7,025 bases of DNA. It comes from Spirochaetales bacterium (GTDB taxonomy: Bacteria > Spirochaetota > Spirochaetia > Sphaerochaetales > Sphaerochaetaceae). The stretch is taken from positions 1 through 7,025 of the forward strand of contig JALFRH010000090.1 in NCBI GenBank assembly GCA_022785155.1. The letters are read 5' to 3'. Below the pieces are notes generated by a model. That model worked only from the letters and a program-made list of their open reading frames with translations. It did not search any database and was not told where the DNA came from. A program made the position numbers and the translations under genes. This document shows positions 1 to 6,149 of the stretch, piece after piece; within the stretch, counting starts at the first letter, position 1; every line of letters begins with the position of its first letter.

Positions 1-11
1 GGGTTAATTTG

Positions 12-61
12 GTATCGATATTTAATTGTTCTTTTCTTTACTCAATCCTGTATATCGACAC
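12..61. repeat. Paired TATCGAYA motif (inverted and direct) after rel
   Basis: Just past the rel stop, GTATCGATAT (12-21) and ATATCGACAC (52-61) can pair over ten bases with one G-U wobble across a 30-base loop. Because TATCGATA is itself a palindrome, the two copies are also direct repeats 40 bases apart. The loop is long and no U-run follows on the rel transcript, so this is not a normal terminator. It may be chance. Confidence 0.25.
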
Positions 62-2161
62 TTACTTCTTCTTATAAGCAATAGAAGATGCGTCAGTAAG
101 TCCTAGCCATGTAAGTTCAATTACAGAAGGAATGGTCCTGATGGCTACAGTGCACTTTCTGATGGCCTCTTCACTTTCTGCAATGATTGTGAATTCACCT
201 GTAAGGCGCTTACCGTCAATTCCGAGAGTTCCCTTTCTTACTCTTCCTCCGTGAGTTTTTACAGCGTTATCCAATTGACCGAAGATATCTGAGTCGATTT
301 TAGTTACTACCCTATACCGTTTCATCAATTCATCACCTGTCCACTTTACGCTGACGGTCCTTTCATTGACTTCCGCCATATGCTTAAGGTTGGAGCAATC
401 TTTTCTGTGGATAATGTAGCCCCTGCCTCTAGTAATATATGCAACTACATCGTCGCCCTGCATAGGGTTACAGCACTTTGCAAAGGAATACATGACGTTT
501 GAGTCTTCACCGACCATCAGTGTTCCTGTTGTTTCCGGTGCCGTGTACGACATTGTTCCGTTGATAAGTCGGGCAGGATTTGTCATCGTAGCTTCTTTTT
601 TCTGAGGTGGATTAGGCTTCCTTTCTGGAGTCTTCACTTCAGGAACGTTATCTGCCTGGTACTTATTGAGCCAAGCTTTTATCTTTTTCTTTGTGCTGGA
701 AGCCTGGGCATATTCCATCCACTGCAGATTAGGGTGGGCGGAAGGAGAAGTCATGATCTCCACAATCTGAGTATTCTGGAGAGGCTTGTTGAGAGGAATG
801 ATGGAACCGTCAGCCCTTGCTCCGGAACAGTGGTTTCCTACTTCCGTGTGGATCTTATATGCAAAGTCCAAGGCTGTGGAGCCTACAGGAAGCTCGATGA
901 CATGGCCCTGGGGAGTAAAGACGACGATGGAGTCCTTCAAGAGTTCGTTCTTGATCTCTTCCATGTAATCTTCGCTCTGCTCAATTTCCTTGGACCAGTT
1001 TTTTATCTTTTTTACTATCTTCTGGTAGTTGATGGAATCGAGACTTTTCCAAGCACCGCTTTCGCTGCCGGAGGAAGCTTTATAAGCCCAGTGGGCTGCA
1101 ACACCTTCTTCTGCAGTCTTATGCATTTCCCAAGTTCTTATCTGTATTTCCAGATGCTTTGACTGTGGACCCAATACAGTGGTGTGGAGGGACTGATAGT
1201 TGTTGGCCTTAGGCATTGCGATGTAATCTTTGAATCTTCCTTCAATAGGAATCCACATGGAGTGTATGATACCAAGGATAGTGTAGCACTCCACAGTGGT
1301 GTTACAGATTACTCTTATTCCAAGGATATCGTAGATTTCATCGATTTCCTTCTTTCTCTTCTTTATCTTCATGTAGATAGAGTAGGCGTGTTTTACTCTA
1401 CCTGAGACCTCGATGTTCTGTAAGCCTTCCTTCTTGCAGGCTTCTTCTATGGCTCTGGATACTTGCTTGATGAAGGCTGTATATTCACCCTTTCTTTCCA
1501 AAAGATAGGTGGAGATATATTCATAGCTCTCTGGTTTCAATGCCTTGAGGGACAAATCCTCAAGTTCGCTCTTCATTGTCTGCATACCAAGGCTGTCGGC
1601 AATAGGGGCGAAGATATCCAGGCAGTCTTTGGCAAAGGCTATGCGCCTTTCGCTGGTAAGGCCTGAAAGAGTCCTCATGTTATGGAGCTTATCTGCAAGC
1701 TTGATGAGGATGACCCTTAAGTCCTTTGACATGGCGAAGAACATCTTTTTGATGGTCTCTGCTTCCTGAATGGATTTATCTTGGGTGATTCGGGATATCT
1801 TGGTGACAGCCTGTACCATTTCTCCCACTTCTTTTCCAAAGAGTTTTACAATGTCTTCCTCTGTGGTTTCCGTATCCTCGATGGTGTCATGCAATAGGCC
1901 GGCGCAGACAGTATCGGCATCCATGTTGTAGCTCATAAGTATTTCAGCTACTGCAATAGGGTGGATCAGATATGGTTCGCCGCTCTTTCTCCTTTGGTCG
2001 CCATGCTTTTTTGCAGCATATACTGCGGCTGCAGAGATTTTCTCTGTATCTTCCTGGGAATAGTTAAGAATTCTTGTAACAAACTTGTCCACTAAATCCT
2101 TGTTGGGAAAATCCTCCGGAGTTTTTGGAAGTGAAGAATTATTAACCATTGTATTTTCCAT
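62..2161 (-). CDS. rel: Bifunctional (p)ppGpp synthetase/hydrolase, long RelA/SpoT (Rel) family
   Basis: Cytosolic enzyme that makes the alarmone (p)ppGpp from ATP and GDP/GTP and also hydrolyses it, controlling the stringent response. Numbered from the ATG at 2161 (699 aa): an HD hydrolase domain shows YLIHP (His67), HDTIED (His91, Asp92, Glu95, Asp96) and KLADKLHNMR (Asp157, Asn161), so the metal site looks intact. The synthetase domain follows with IYDILGIR (Asp278), RFKDYIAMPKANNYQSLHTT from about 309 and EIQIRT (Glu338). Then come a TGS domain (about 410-471), a short helix ending AWLNKYQ, a Pro/Lys-rich linker (about 504-528), a zinc-finger-like CC domain (Cys563, Cys564, His585, Cys589) and a C-terminal ACT domain (about 615-690). 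Both active sites are present, which supports a bifunctional enzyme. The region between TGS and CC looks shorter than in E. coli SpoT. A GTG at 2182 is also in frame, but the ATG at 2161 has AGGG six bases upstream. The gene overlaps the end of prmC by 20 bases, suggesting translational coupling. Confidence 0.97.
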   Translation of the reverse strand: MENTMVNNSSLPKTPEDFPNKDLVDKFVTRILNYSQEDTEKISAAAVYAAKKHGDQRRKSGEPYLIHPIAVAEILMSYNMDADTVCAGLLHDTIEDTETTEEDIVKLFGKEVGEMVQAVTKISRITQDKSIQEAETIKKMFFAMSKDLRVILIKLADKLHNMRTLSGLTSERRIAFAKDCLDIFAPIADSLGMQTMKSELEDLSLKALKPESYEYISTYLLERKGEYTAFIKQVSRAIEEACKKEGLQNIEVSGRVKHAYSIYMKIKKRKKEIDEIYDILGIRVICNTTVECYTILGIIHSMWIPIEGRFKDYIAMPKANNYQSLHTTVLGPQSKHLEIQIRTWEMHKTAEEGVAAHWAYKASSGSESGAWKSLDSINYQKIVKKIKNWSKEIEQSEDYMEEIKNELLKDSIVVFTPQGHVIELPVGSTALDFAYKIHTEVGNHCSGARADGSIIPLNKPLQNTQIVEIMTSPSAHPNLQWMEYAQASSTKKKIKAWLNKYQADNVPEVKTPERKPNPPQKKEATMTNPARLINGTMSYTAPETTGTLMVGEDSNVMYSFAKCCNPMQGDDVVAYITRGRGYIIHRKDCSNLKHMAEVNERTVSVKWTGDELMKRYRVVTKIDSDIFGQLDNAVKTHGGRVRKGTLGIDGKRLTGEFTIIAESEEAIRKCTVAIRTIPSVIELTWLGLTDASSIAYKKK

Positions 2162-2978
2162 ATACCACCCTATCCTTGCCACTAAGGTCTTTTTTTATGT
2201 TAACACCTGAATACCCCTCTGTTTCAAGAAGTAGAGAGAGATTTGCACACTGTCTATAGTCACATTCAAAGGCAATATATCCCTCTTTTTCCAGGAATTT
2301 ACCTGCGTTTTTCAAAATCCTCCTGATTATACCCAATCCGTCTTCATCGAAGCCAAAGAGTGCAATGTAGGGTTCCTTCTTTACTTCGTTCTCCACTTCG
2401 CTGCACCACTTTTGTGTGAGATATGGGGGGTTTGTTACGATCAAGGAGAATTTTTCCCCTTCCAAGCTCTCAAATAGATCACCAATTCTTATGTCTGCCT
2501 TTCGTCCGGTGAGCCTTTCGTAGTTTTCTTTGGCAACCTCTGCAGCAAGGGGTGAGATATCGGAAAGAGTAACATCGGTGTCCAGTTCCTTGGATAGGGA
2601 AGTGGCTATGGCACCGCTACCGGTACAGAGATCCAGTATTCTTCCTTTCTTGATCTTTTCCCTATAGAGATATATCGCCGTCTCCACAAGAGTCTCTGTG
2701 TCAGGCCTGGGGATAAGGACATTTTCGTTTACCTTGAAGTCCATGCCCCAGAATTCCTTTACTCCTGTTATATATGCCATAGGATATCCTGAGGCCCTCT
2801 TTTCCATCATAGAGAGGGCTTTCGAGACAATATCCATAGAAACTGCTTCATCTTTATCTGTGATTTGTTTTAAGGGAGAAAAACCCAAATGGGAGAGGAG
2901 AACCCTTGCTTCCAGCATGGGGTCCTCCAGGTTTCCTCCCTTTTCCATGAGCTGTCGTTTTAGTTGGAGGAGTGTCAT
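2142..2978 (-). CDS. prmC: Release factor glutamine N5-methyltransferase PrmC (HemK)
   Basis: S-adenosylmethionine-dependent methyltransferase that methylates the glutamine of the GGQ motif of class I release factors RF1 and RF2, raising peptide-release efficiency. It was once misnamed HemK. Numbered from the ATG at 2978 (278 aa, a normal family length): an N-terminal helical substrate-binding domain contains MAYITGVKEFWG (about 67-79), followed by VLIPRPDTETLVE (PRPDTE at 90-95), the SAM-binding glycine loop LDLCTGSGAIA (116-122) and the hallmark NPPY tetrapeptide (183-186) that holds the glutamine side chain. KEPYIALFG at about 201 is another family signature. An in-frame TTG lies one codon upstream at 2981, but the ATG is preferred. 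Its first base is the last base of the prfA stop codon (TGATG), a typical stop-restart junction. A weak AAAGAGA sequence precedes it, so translation probably depends on ribosomes finishing prfA. Its substrate, RF1, is encoded immediately upstream. Confidence 0.97.
   Translation of the reverse strand: MTLLQLKRQLMEKGGNLEDPMLEARVLLSHLGFSPLKQITDKDEAVSMDIVSKALSMMEKRASGYPMAYITGVKEFWGMDFKVNENVLIPRPDTETLVETAIYLYREKIKKGRILDLCTGSGAIATSLSKELDTDVTLSDISPLAAEVAKENYERLTGRKADIRIGDLFESLEGEKFSLIVTNPPYLTQKWCSEVENEVKKEPYIALFGFDEDGLGIIRRILKNAGKFLEKEGYIAFECDYRQCANLSLLLETEGYSGVNIKKDLSGKDRVVYGKYNG
2165..2171 (-). promoter_or_regulatory. Ribosome-binding site deciding the rel start
   Basis: The minus strand reads AGGGTGG within the last codons of prmC, with AGGG six bases from the ATG at 2161. 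It argues for that ATG over the GTG at 2182, which would lie upstream of the site, and over the ATG at 2149, which has only a weak GGA upstream. Confidence 0.55.
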
Positions 2979-4057
2979 CAATTCTCTTTCAACGCCTCTT
3001 CACCGGCTTTGATCTTCAAAGCATCGATGAATTCATCAAGATCTCCGTTGATGACCCCGTCCAGGTTATAGGAGGTGAGGTTGACTCTATGGTCGGTGCA
3101 TCTGTTCTGGGGGAAGTTATAGGTTCTGATCCTCTCGCTTCTGTCTCCGCTGCCGACCATGCTCTTTCTGGCATCGGCCCTTTCCTTCTGTTTCTTGGCC
3201 TCTTCCATTTCAAAGAGTCTGGACCTAAGGACCCTCATAGCCTTGTTCTTGTTTTTCAGCTGGGATTTTTCATCCTGCTGGATTACAACGATTCCTGTGG
3301 GAAGGTGAGTGATTCTTACTGCACTGTCGGTTGTGTTTACACACTGACCACCAGGGCCGCCTGCCCTCATGACATCGATTTTCAAATCCTTTTCGTTGAT
3401 TTCGATATCCGTTTCCTCAGCCTCAGGAAGAATGGCCACAGTAATGGCTGAAGTGTGGATTCTCCCACCGGATTCAGTTTCAGGAACTCTCTGGACCCTG
3501 TGTACCCCTGACTCATATCTCATGGAGCCATAGACGTCTTTGCCGCTGATGGAGCATACGATTTCCTTGTATCCTCCACGTTCCGTTTCGTTTTGGCTCA
3601 TTATCTCGATTTTCCATTTCTTCTTTTCCGCATAATGGGTATACATCCTGAAAATATCCGCAGCAAAGAGGGCGGCTTCTTCGCCTCCTGTGCCTGCTCT
3701 GATTTCCATAATGATGTTTTTGCCTTCCAGAGGATCTGGCGGTACAAGAAGGACCTTGCATTCTTTCTCGGCTTTCTCCAAGGAAGACTTAAGGTCATCT
3801 ATCTCATCTTTGATGACTTCCCTCATTTCTCCGTCTTCCTCGGCTTCCAGCATTTCTTCGGAGTCCGAAAGTTCTGTTGAGAGTCTATCCATTTCATCAA
3901 GCTTCTCCACAATGGGAGCCAGATGGGATCTTTCCATCATCTTTTCTTTATATAACTTCATGTTTCCCATAACCTCAGGAGTGCTGAGGCTTTGGTCAAG
4001 TTCTTCCAATTGTTTCCGGTATCCCGGTAGTTTGGTCAATAAATCCTTAGCAGACAT
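2978..4057 (-). CDS. prfA: Peptide chain release factor 1 (RF1)
   Basis: Class I release factor that reads UAA and UAG stop codons in the ribosomal A site and triggers peptidyl-tRNA hydrolysis. Numbered from the ATG at 4057 (359 aa, typical for RF1): N-terminal helical domain 1 (about 1-105), then GTGGEEAALFA (GGEEAA at 124-129), HRVQRVPETESGGRIHTSA with the PxT stop-codon-reading tripeptide as Pro192-Glu193-Thr194, and RAGGPGGQCVNTTDSAVRI with the catalytic GGQ at 236-238. The PxT signature and the absence of an SPF motif mark RF1, not RF2. An ATG two codons earlier (4063) overlaps the sbcB stop as ATGA, but the AAGGA ribosome-binding sequence (4064-4068) lies immediately next to it. The same AAGGA is six bases from the ATG at 4057, so the latter is preferred, leaving a 2-base gap after sbcB. 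The residue after the GGQ glutamine is Cys. The neighbouring prmC encodes the enzyme that methylates this glutamine. Confidence 0.97.
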   Translation of the reverse strand: MSAKDLLTKLPGYRKQLEELDQSLSTPEVMGNMKLYKEKMMERSHLAPIVEKLDEMDRLSTELSDSEEMLEAEEDGEMREVIKDEIDDLKSSLEKAEKECKVLLVPPDPLEGKNIIMEIRAGTGGEEAALFAADIFRMYTHYAEKKKWKIEIMSQNETERGGYKEIVCSISGKDVYGSMRYESGVHRVQRVPETESGGRIHTSAITVAILPEAEETDIEINEKDLKIDVMRAGGPGGQCVNTTDSAVRITHLPTGIVVIQQDEKSQLKNKNKAMRVLRSRLFEMEEAKKQKERADARKSMVGSGDRSERIRTYNFPQNRCTDHRVNLTSYNLDGVINGDLDEFIDALKIKAGEEALKEN

Positions 4058-4059
4058 TT

Positions 4060-5460
4060 TCATTCCTTGATAACAGTATCTTCAAGCCAGTCGCCATATT
4101 CAATAAGGGAAGCGATTATCTTCTTCTTTTCCCCATCTATTTCCATGCTTTCCATAAGCTTTTTGCAGTTTTCCCTATAGTTTTCCAGACTTTGGGCGTT
4201 CTGGATAGGAGGAGAGATAAGACGGGAGGCACACCAGTTTTTCCATTTCTTTTTTTCGCTGTCGCTTAACACCTCAGGCCAGTTCCTGGCTACTTGTCTC
4301 CATACCAGTTTATGGTACTTTTCATCATCGAAGGGAAGGGATGGATGATATGTGAGCTTTGACTGGGGAGGGAGCTTCCTGATTTCAGAGAGCCTTTTTT
4401 TATCATCACGGGAAAGGAATGAACCGTATATAGTTACGTCCGGGTCCTTTTCTGTGCTCTCGAAGTCAGGAATGGTTTCCAAGAGTTTGTCTTTATCGAA
4501 TATCTTTCTTTCCAGGATATAACGGGCTCTCTTCAAAACCTCTTCCTTTGTATATCCAAGTCTATTTTCAGCTTCCTTGTCCAAGGTGTTCAAAGGAGCC
4601 ACGAAAGGACAACGGTTGGTGCTGAGCTTGAAGAGCCCCGTCTCTCTGTAATCTGAGAGATTTGGGTTGTTGGGGATATCGAAAAGAAGGTCGAAGCACC
4701 ATATCTCATTCTTTCCTGAGTAGAACAGGGGAAGACAAGGGTGAGTGTTTCCCTTCTCAGAAGCGAATATTGTGGAAGTGTGGAGAAAAGGCTCGTGTTT
4801 AAGGACATTGATTACATTCTTGACGTTATCCTTGTCCCTGATGCTCAGAGCCCAATTCCAGAGCTTGGGTTGGTTCTTCTTTATAAGCCTTGCCACATTT
4901 ATGGTGGCTCTAACATCCACCAGGGCGTCATGGGCGCCTTTCTGATCTATATTGTTCTCCTCCGTCAGGTCCGTAAGCTTGAAGGATGTGAAACCTGTTT
5001 CAGAATTCTTCTTGTCAAATACCATACCCTGGGGCCTGAGATCCCTTGTGGCCCTTACAAGATTCAATATATCCCATCTGGAGCAGCCGTTGGAGTATTC
5101 CCTTTCATAGGGATCGTATAGGTTTCTATAGAGGGTGGAGCGTATACATTCGTCATCGAAACCGATGGAGTTGAAGCCTGTGGTTATGGTGCCGCTCTTC
5201 ATCATCTCAGAAAGAAGCCTATCTATCATCTCCGATTCCTTTATTCCCATCTGATTCACCAATTGGGGTGTAATACCTGTAACGAGGCAGCTTTCAGGTA
5301 CAGGAAGATAGTCAGGGGAAAGCTTTGAGTATAGGAGTAATGGCTGATCGATTACATTCAGATCCATATCGGTGCGGATGGCTGCAGCTTGTGCAATCCT
5401 GTCGTAGCGGGGGTTAAGGCCGAAAGTCTCCAGATCATACCAAAGGATAGTGTTCTTCAT
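4060..5460 (-). CDS. sbcB: Exodeoxyribonuclease I (SbcB/ExoI), DEDDh 3'-5' single-strand exonuclease
   Basis: Processive 3'-5' exonuclease on single-stranded DNA that acts in recombination and mismatch repair and suppresses illegitimate recombination. Numbered from the ATG at 5460 (466 aa; E. coli ExoI is about 475): ILWYDLETFGLNPRYDRIAQ gives the first DEDDh acidic pair (Asp9, Glu11). LVTGITPQ follows, then TGFNSIGFDDE (Asp102/103), SRWDILNLVRATRDLRP, and KGAHDALVDVRATI with the catalytic His177 and Asp182. The C-terminal SH3-like and helical parts are also recognisable (NRCPFVAPLNTL around 282-293, SLIEYGDWLED near the end). All five DEDDh ligand and catalytic positions are present, so it should be active. 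The start is uncertain. The ATG at 5460 has no Shine-Dalgarno but follows an extended -10 element. A CTG at 5478 has a strong ribosome-binding sequence. A TTG at 5505 has neither. It is the first gene of the sbcB-prfA-prmC-rel operon. Confidence 0.95.
   Translation of the reverse strand: MKNTILWYDLETFGLNPRYDRIAQAAAIRTDMDLNVIDQPLLLYSKLSPDYLPVPESCLVTGITPQLVNQMGIKESEMIDRLLSEMMKSGTITTGFNSIGFDDECIRSTLYRNLYDPYEREYSNGCSRWDILNLVRATRDLRPQGMVFDKKNSETGFTSFKLTDLTEENNIDQKGAHDALVDVRATINVARLIKKNQPKLWNWALSIRDKDNVKNVINVLKHEPFLHTSTIFASEKGNTHPCLPLFYSGKNEIWCFDLLFDIPNNPNLSDYRETGLFKLSTNRCPFVAPLNTLDKEAENRLGYTKEEVLKRARYILERKIFDKDKLLETIPDFESTEKDPDVTIYGSFLSRDDKKRLSEIRKLPPQSKLTYHPSLPFDDEKYHKLVWRQVARNWPEVLSDSEKKKWKNWCASRLISPPIQNAQSLENYRENCKKLMESMEIDGEKKKIIASLIEYGDWLEDTVIKE
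4064..4068 (-). promoter_or_regulatory. Ribosome-binding site deciding the prfA start
   Basis: AAGGA on the minus strand sits inside the last codons of sbcB. It abuts the ATG at 4063 (too close) and is six bases from the ATG at 4057 (ideal), so it selects the second ATG. Confidence 0.6.
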
Positions 5461-5468
5461 ATTTAGAT

Positions 5469-5477
5469 ATTCTATCA
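5469..5477 (-). promoter_or_regulatory. Candidate extended -10 promoter for the sbcB-prfA-prmC-rel operon
   Basis: On the minus strand the sequence reads TGATAGAAT, an extended -10 (TG, one base, TAGAAT) with a single mismatch to TATAAT. A good -35 hexamer is not visible at 16-18 bases, which extended -10 promoters tolerate. Eight bases separate the -10 from the ATG at 5460, so transcription would begin at or one to two bases before that ATG, giving a leaderless message. This is a pattern match only. Confidence 0.35.
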
Positions 5478-5483
5478 GAGAAT

Positions 5484-5492
5484 CCTCACCTT
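5484..5492 (-). promoter_or_regulatory. Shine-Dalgarno-like block upstream of sbcB, start-deciding
   Basis: The minus strand reads AAGGTGAGG, a strong anti-16S match. It lies five bases before an in-frame CTG at 5478 and 23 bases before the ATG at 5460. If used, it would favour a CTG start giving nine or so extra residues, placing the first catalytic Asp at residue 15, the same number as in E. coli ExoI. It is incompatible with a leaderless message from the -10 described at 5469-5477. Confidence 0.35.
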
Positions 5493-5531
5493 TGATATTG
5501 CCCAAAGGCTAAAAAAATGTAGACTGAAACA

Positions 5532-6137
5532 GTGAAGAAAACAATTGCACTGATTTTATTCCTAATCATTCTCTTCCCTCTCTTCTCTTCACCCTGCTTT
5601 GAAGAGCTTGAAACCATAACCCTGAGTGTAATGGCTTCATCCTCAGTGCCCAAGATGACGCTGCCAGGGGTGGATAAGGAAGGGGATGGGCTTATTCCCG
5701 ATAAAGTCACCTTTTCTTCTTCGGATGTATCCCTCTACTACGATGCCCTTTCCTCAAAACCACAGAACATAAACATAATAGACAGTGCTCTCTTTGCAGT
5801 ATCCCAGCGCTCGTCGTTGATGCAGCAGATACAGATGATGCTTCTTGAGAAGGGATATGAAAGGGATGACCTGGTGGTTGACGGAGTCATTGAGCTGAAA
5901 GCCCAGAGGGAGCCTGACGAAATGACTTTGTTGATGGGAAAAGATCTCTCCTCCATATCACTGATAGTGACTTCCGATTTGACTCTCACGGAAAGGGGGA
6001 AGGTTTGGAAGGTGAAGGGTGTTTTGGAAGTCTTTGGTGACAGTAAAGGAAATCTTGTAGTACAATCAAAAGAGTTCACGGTCAACACTTTGAAATATAA
6101 AGTTGATTTGAAATATAGATTGAAGTCCAGTGGATAA
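5532..6137 (+). CDS. Exported protein of unknown function
   Basis: I do not recognise this 201-residue protein. It begins with a GTG and has a clear signal sequence: MKK followed by an uninterrupted hydrophobic stretch (about residues 5-18, IALILFLIILFPLF). It should therefore be exported or membrane-anchored. The segment SSPC ending at Cys22 resembles a lipoprotein end, but proline directly before the cysteine does not fit a normal lipobox, and proline also makes a clean signal peptidase I site hard to place. The rest is polar: a predicted helix around 81-109 (IIDSALFAVSQRSSLMQQIQMMLLEKGY), then alternating hydrophobic/polar stretches (about 113-198) that suggest beta strands. No catalytic motif is visible. 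There is no good ribosome-binding sequence before the GTG, but no better start keeps the signal sequence. The stop lies 12 bases before the hexokinase gene on the same strand, so the two are probably co-transcribed. A 256-codon antisense frame overlaps it but is a shadow. Confidence 0.8.
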   Translation: MKKTIALILFLIILFPLFSSPCFEELETITLSVMASSSVPKMTLPGVDKEGDGLIPDKVTFSSSDVSLYYDALSSKPQNINIIDSALFAVSQRSSLMQQIQMMLLEKGYERDDLVVDGVIELKAQREPDEMTLLMGKDLSSISLIVTSDLTLTERGKVWKVKGVLEVFGDSKGNLVVQSKEFTVNTLKYKVDLKYRLKSSG

Positions 6138-6149
6138 AAAGGGGTATAT

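Noticed and set aside
1..61. An intrinsic terminator for rel
   Set aside because: There is no GC-rich stem followed by a U-run on the minus transcript; the only pairing has a 30-base loop. The T-rich stretch is on the plus strand.
734..1162. A 142-codon plus-strand open frame, and several shorter ones inside rel
   Set aside because: They are antisense to strongly conserved Rel domains and have no ribosome-binding site or recognisable motifs.
2972..3451. A 159-codon plus-strand open frame opposite prfA, plus shorter frames at 3593-4070
   Set aside because: They are shadows of prfA, which carries every RF1 signature on the other strand.
5532..5600. Calling the exported protein a lipoprotein
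   Set aside because: Cys22 follows a hydrophobic stretch, but proline at the -1 position does not fit even relaxed spirochaete lipoboxes.
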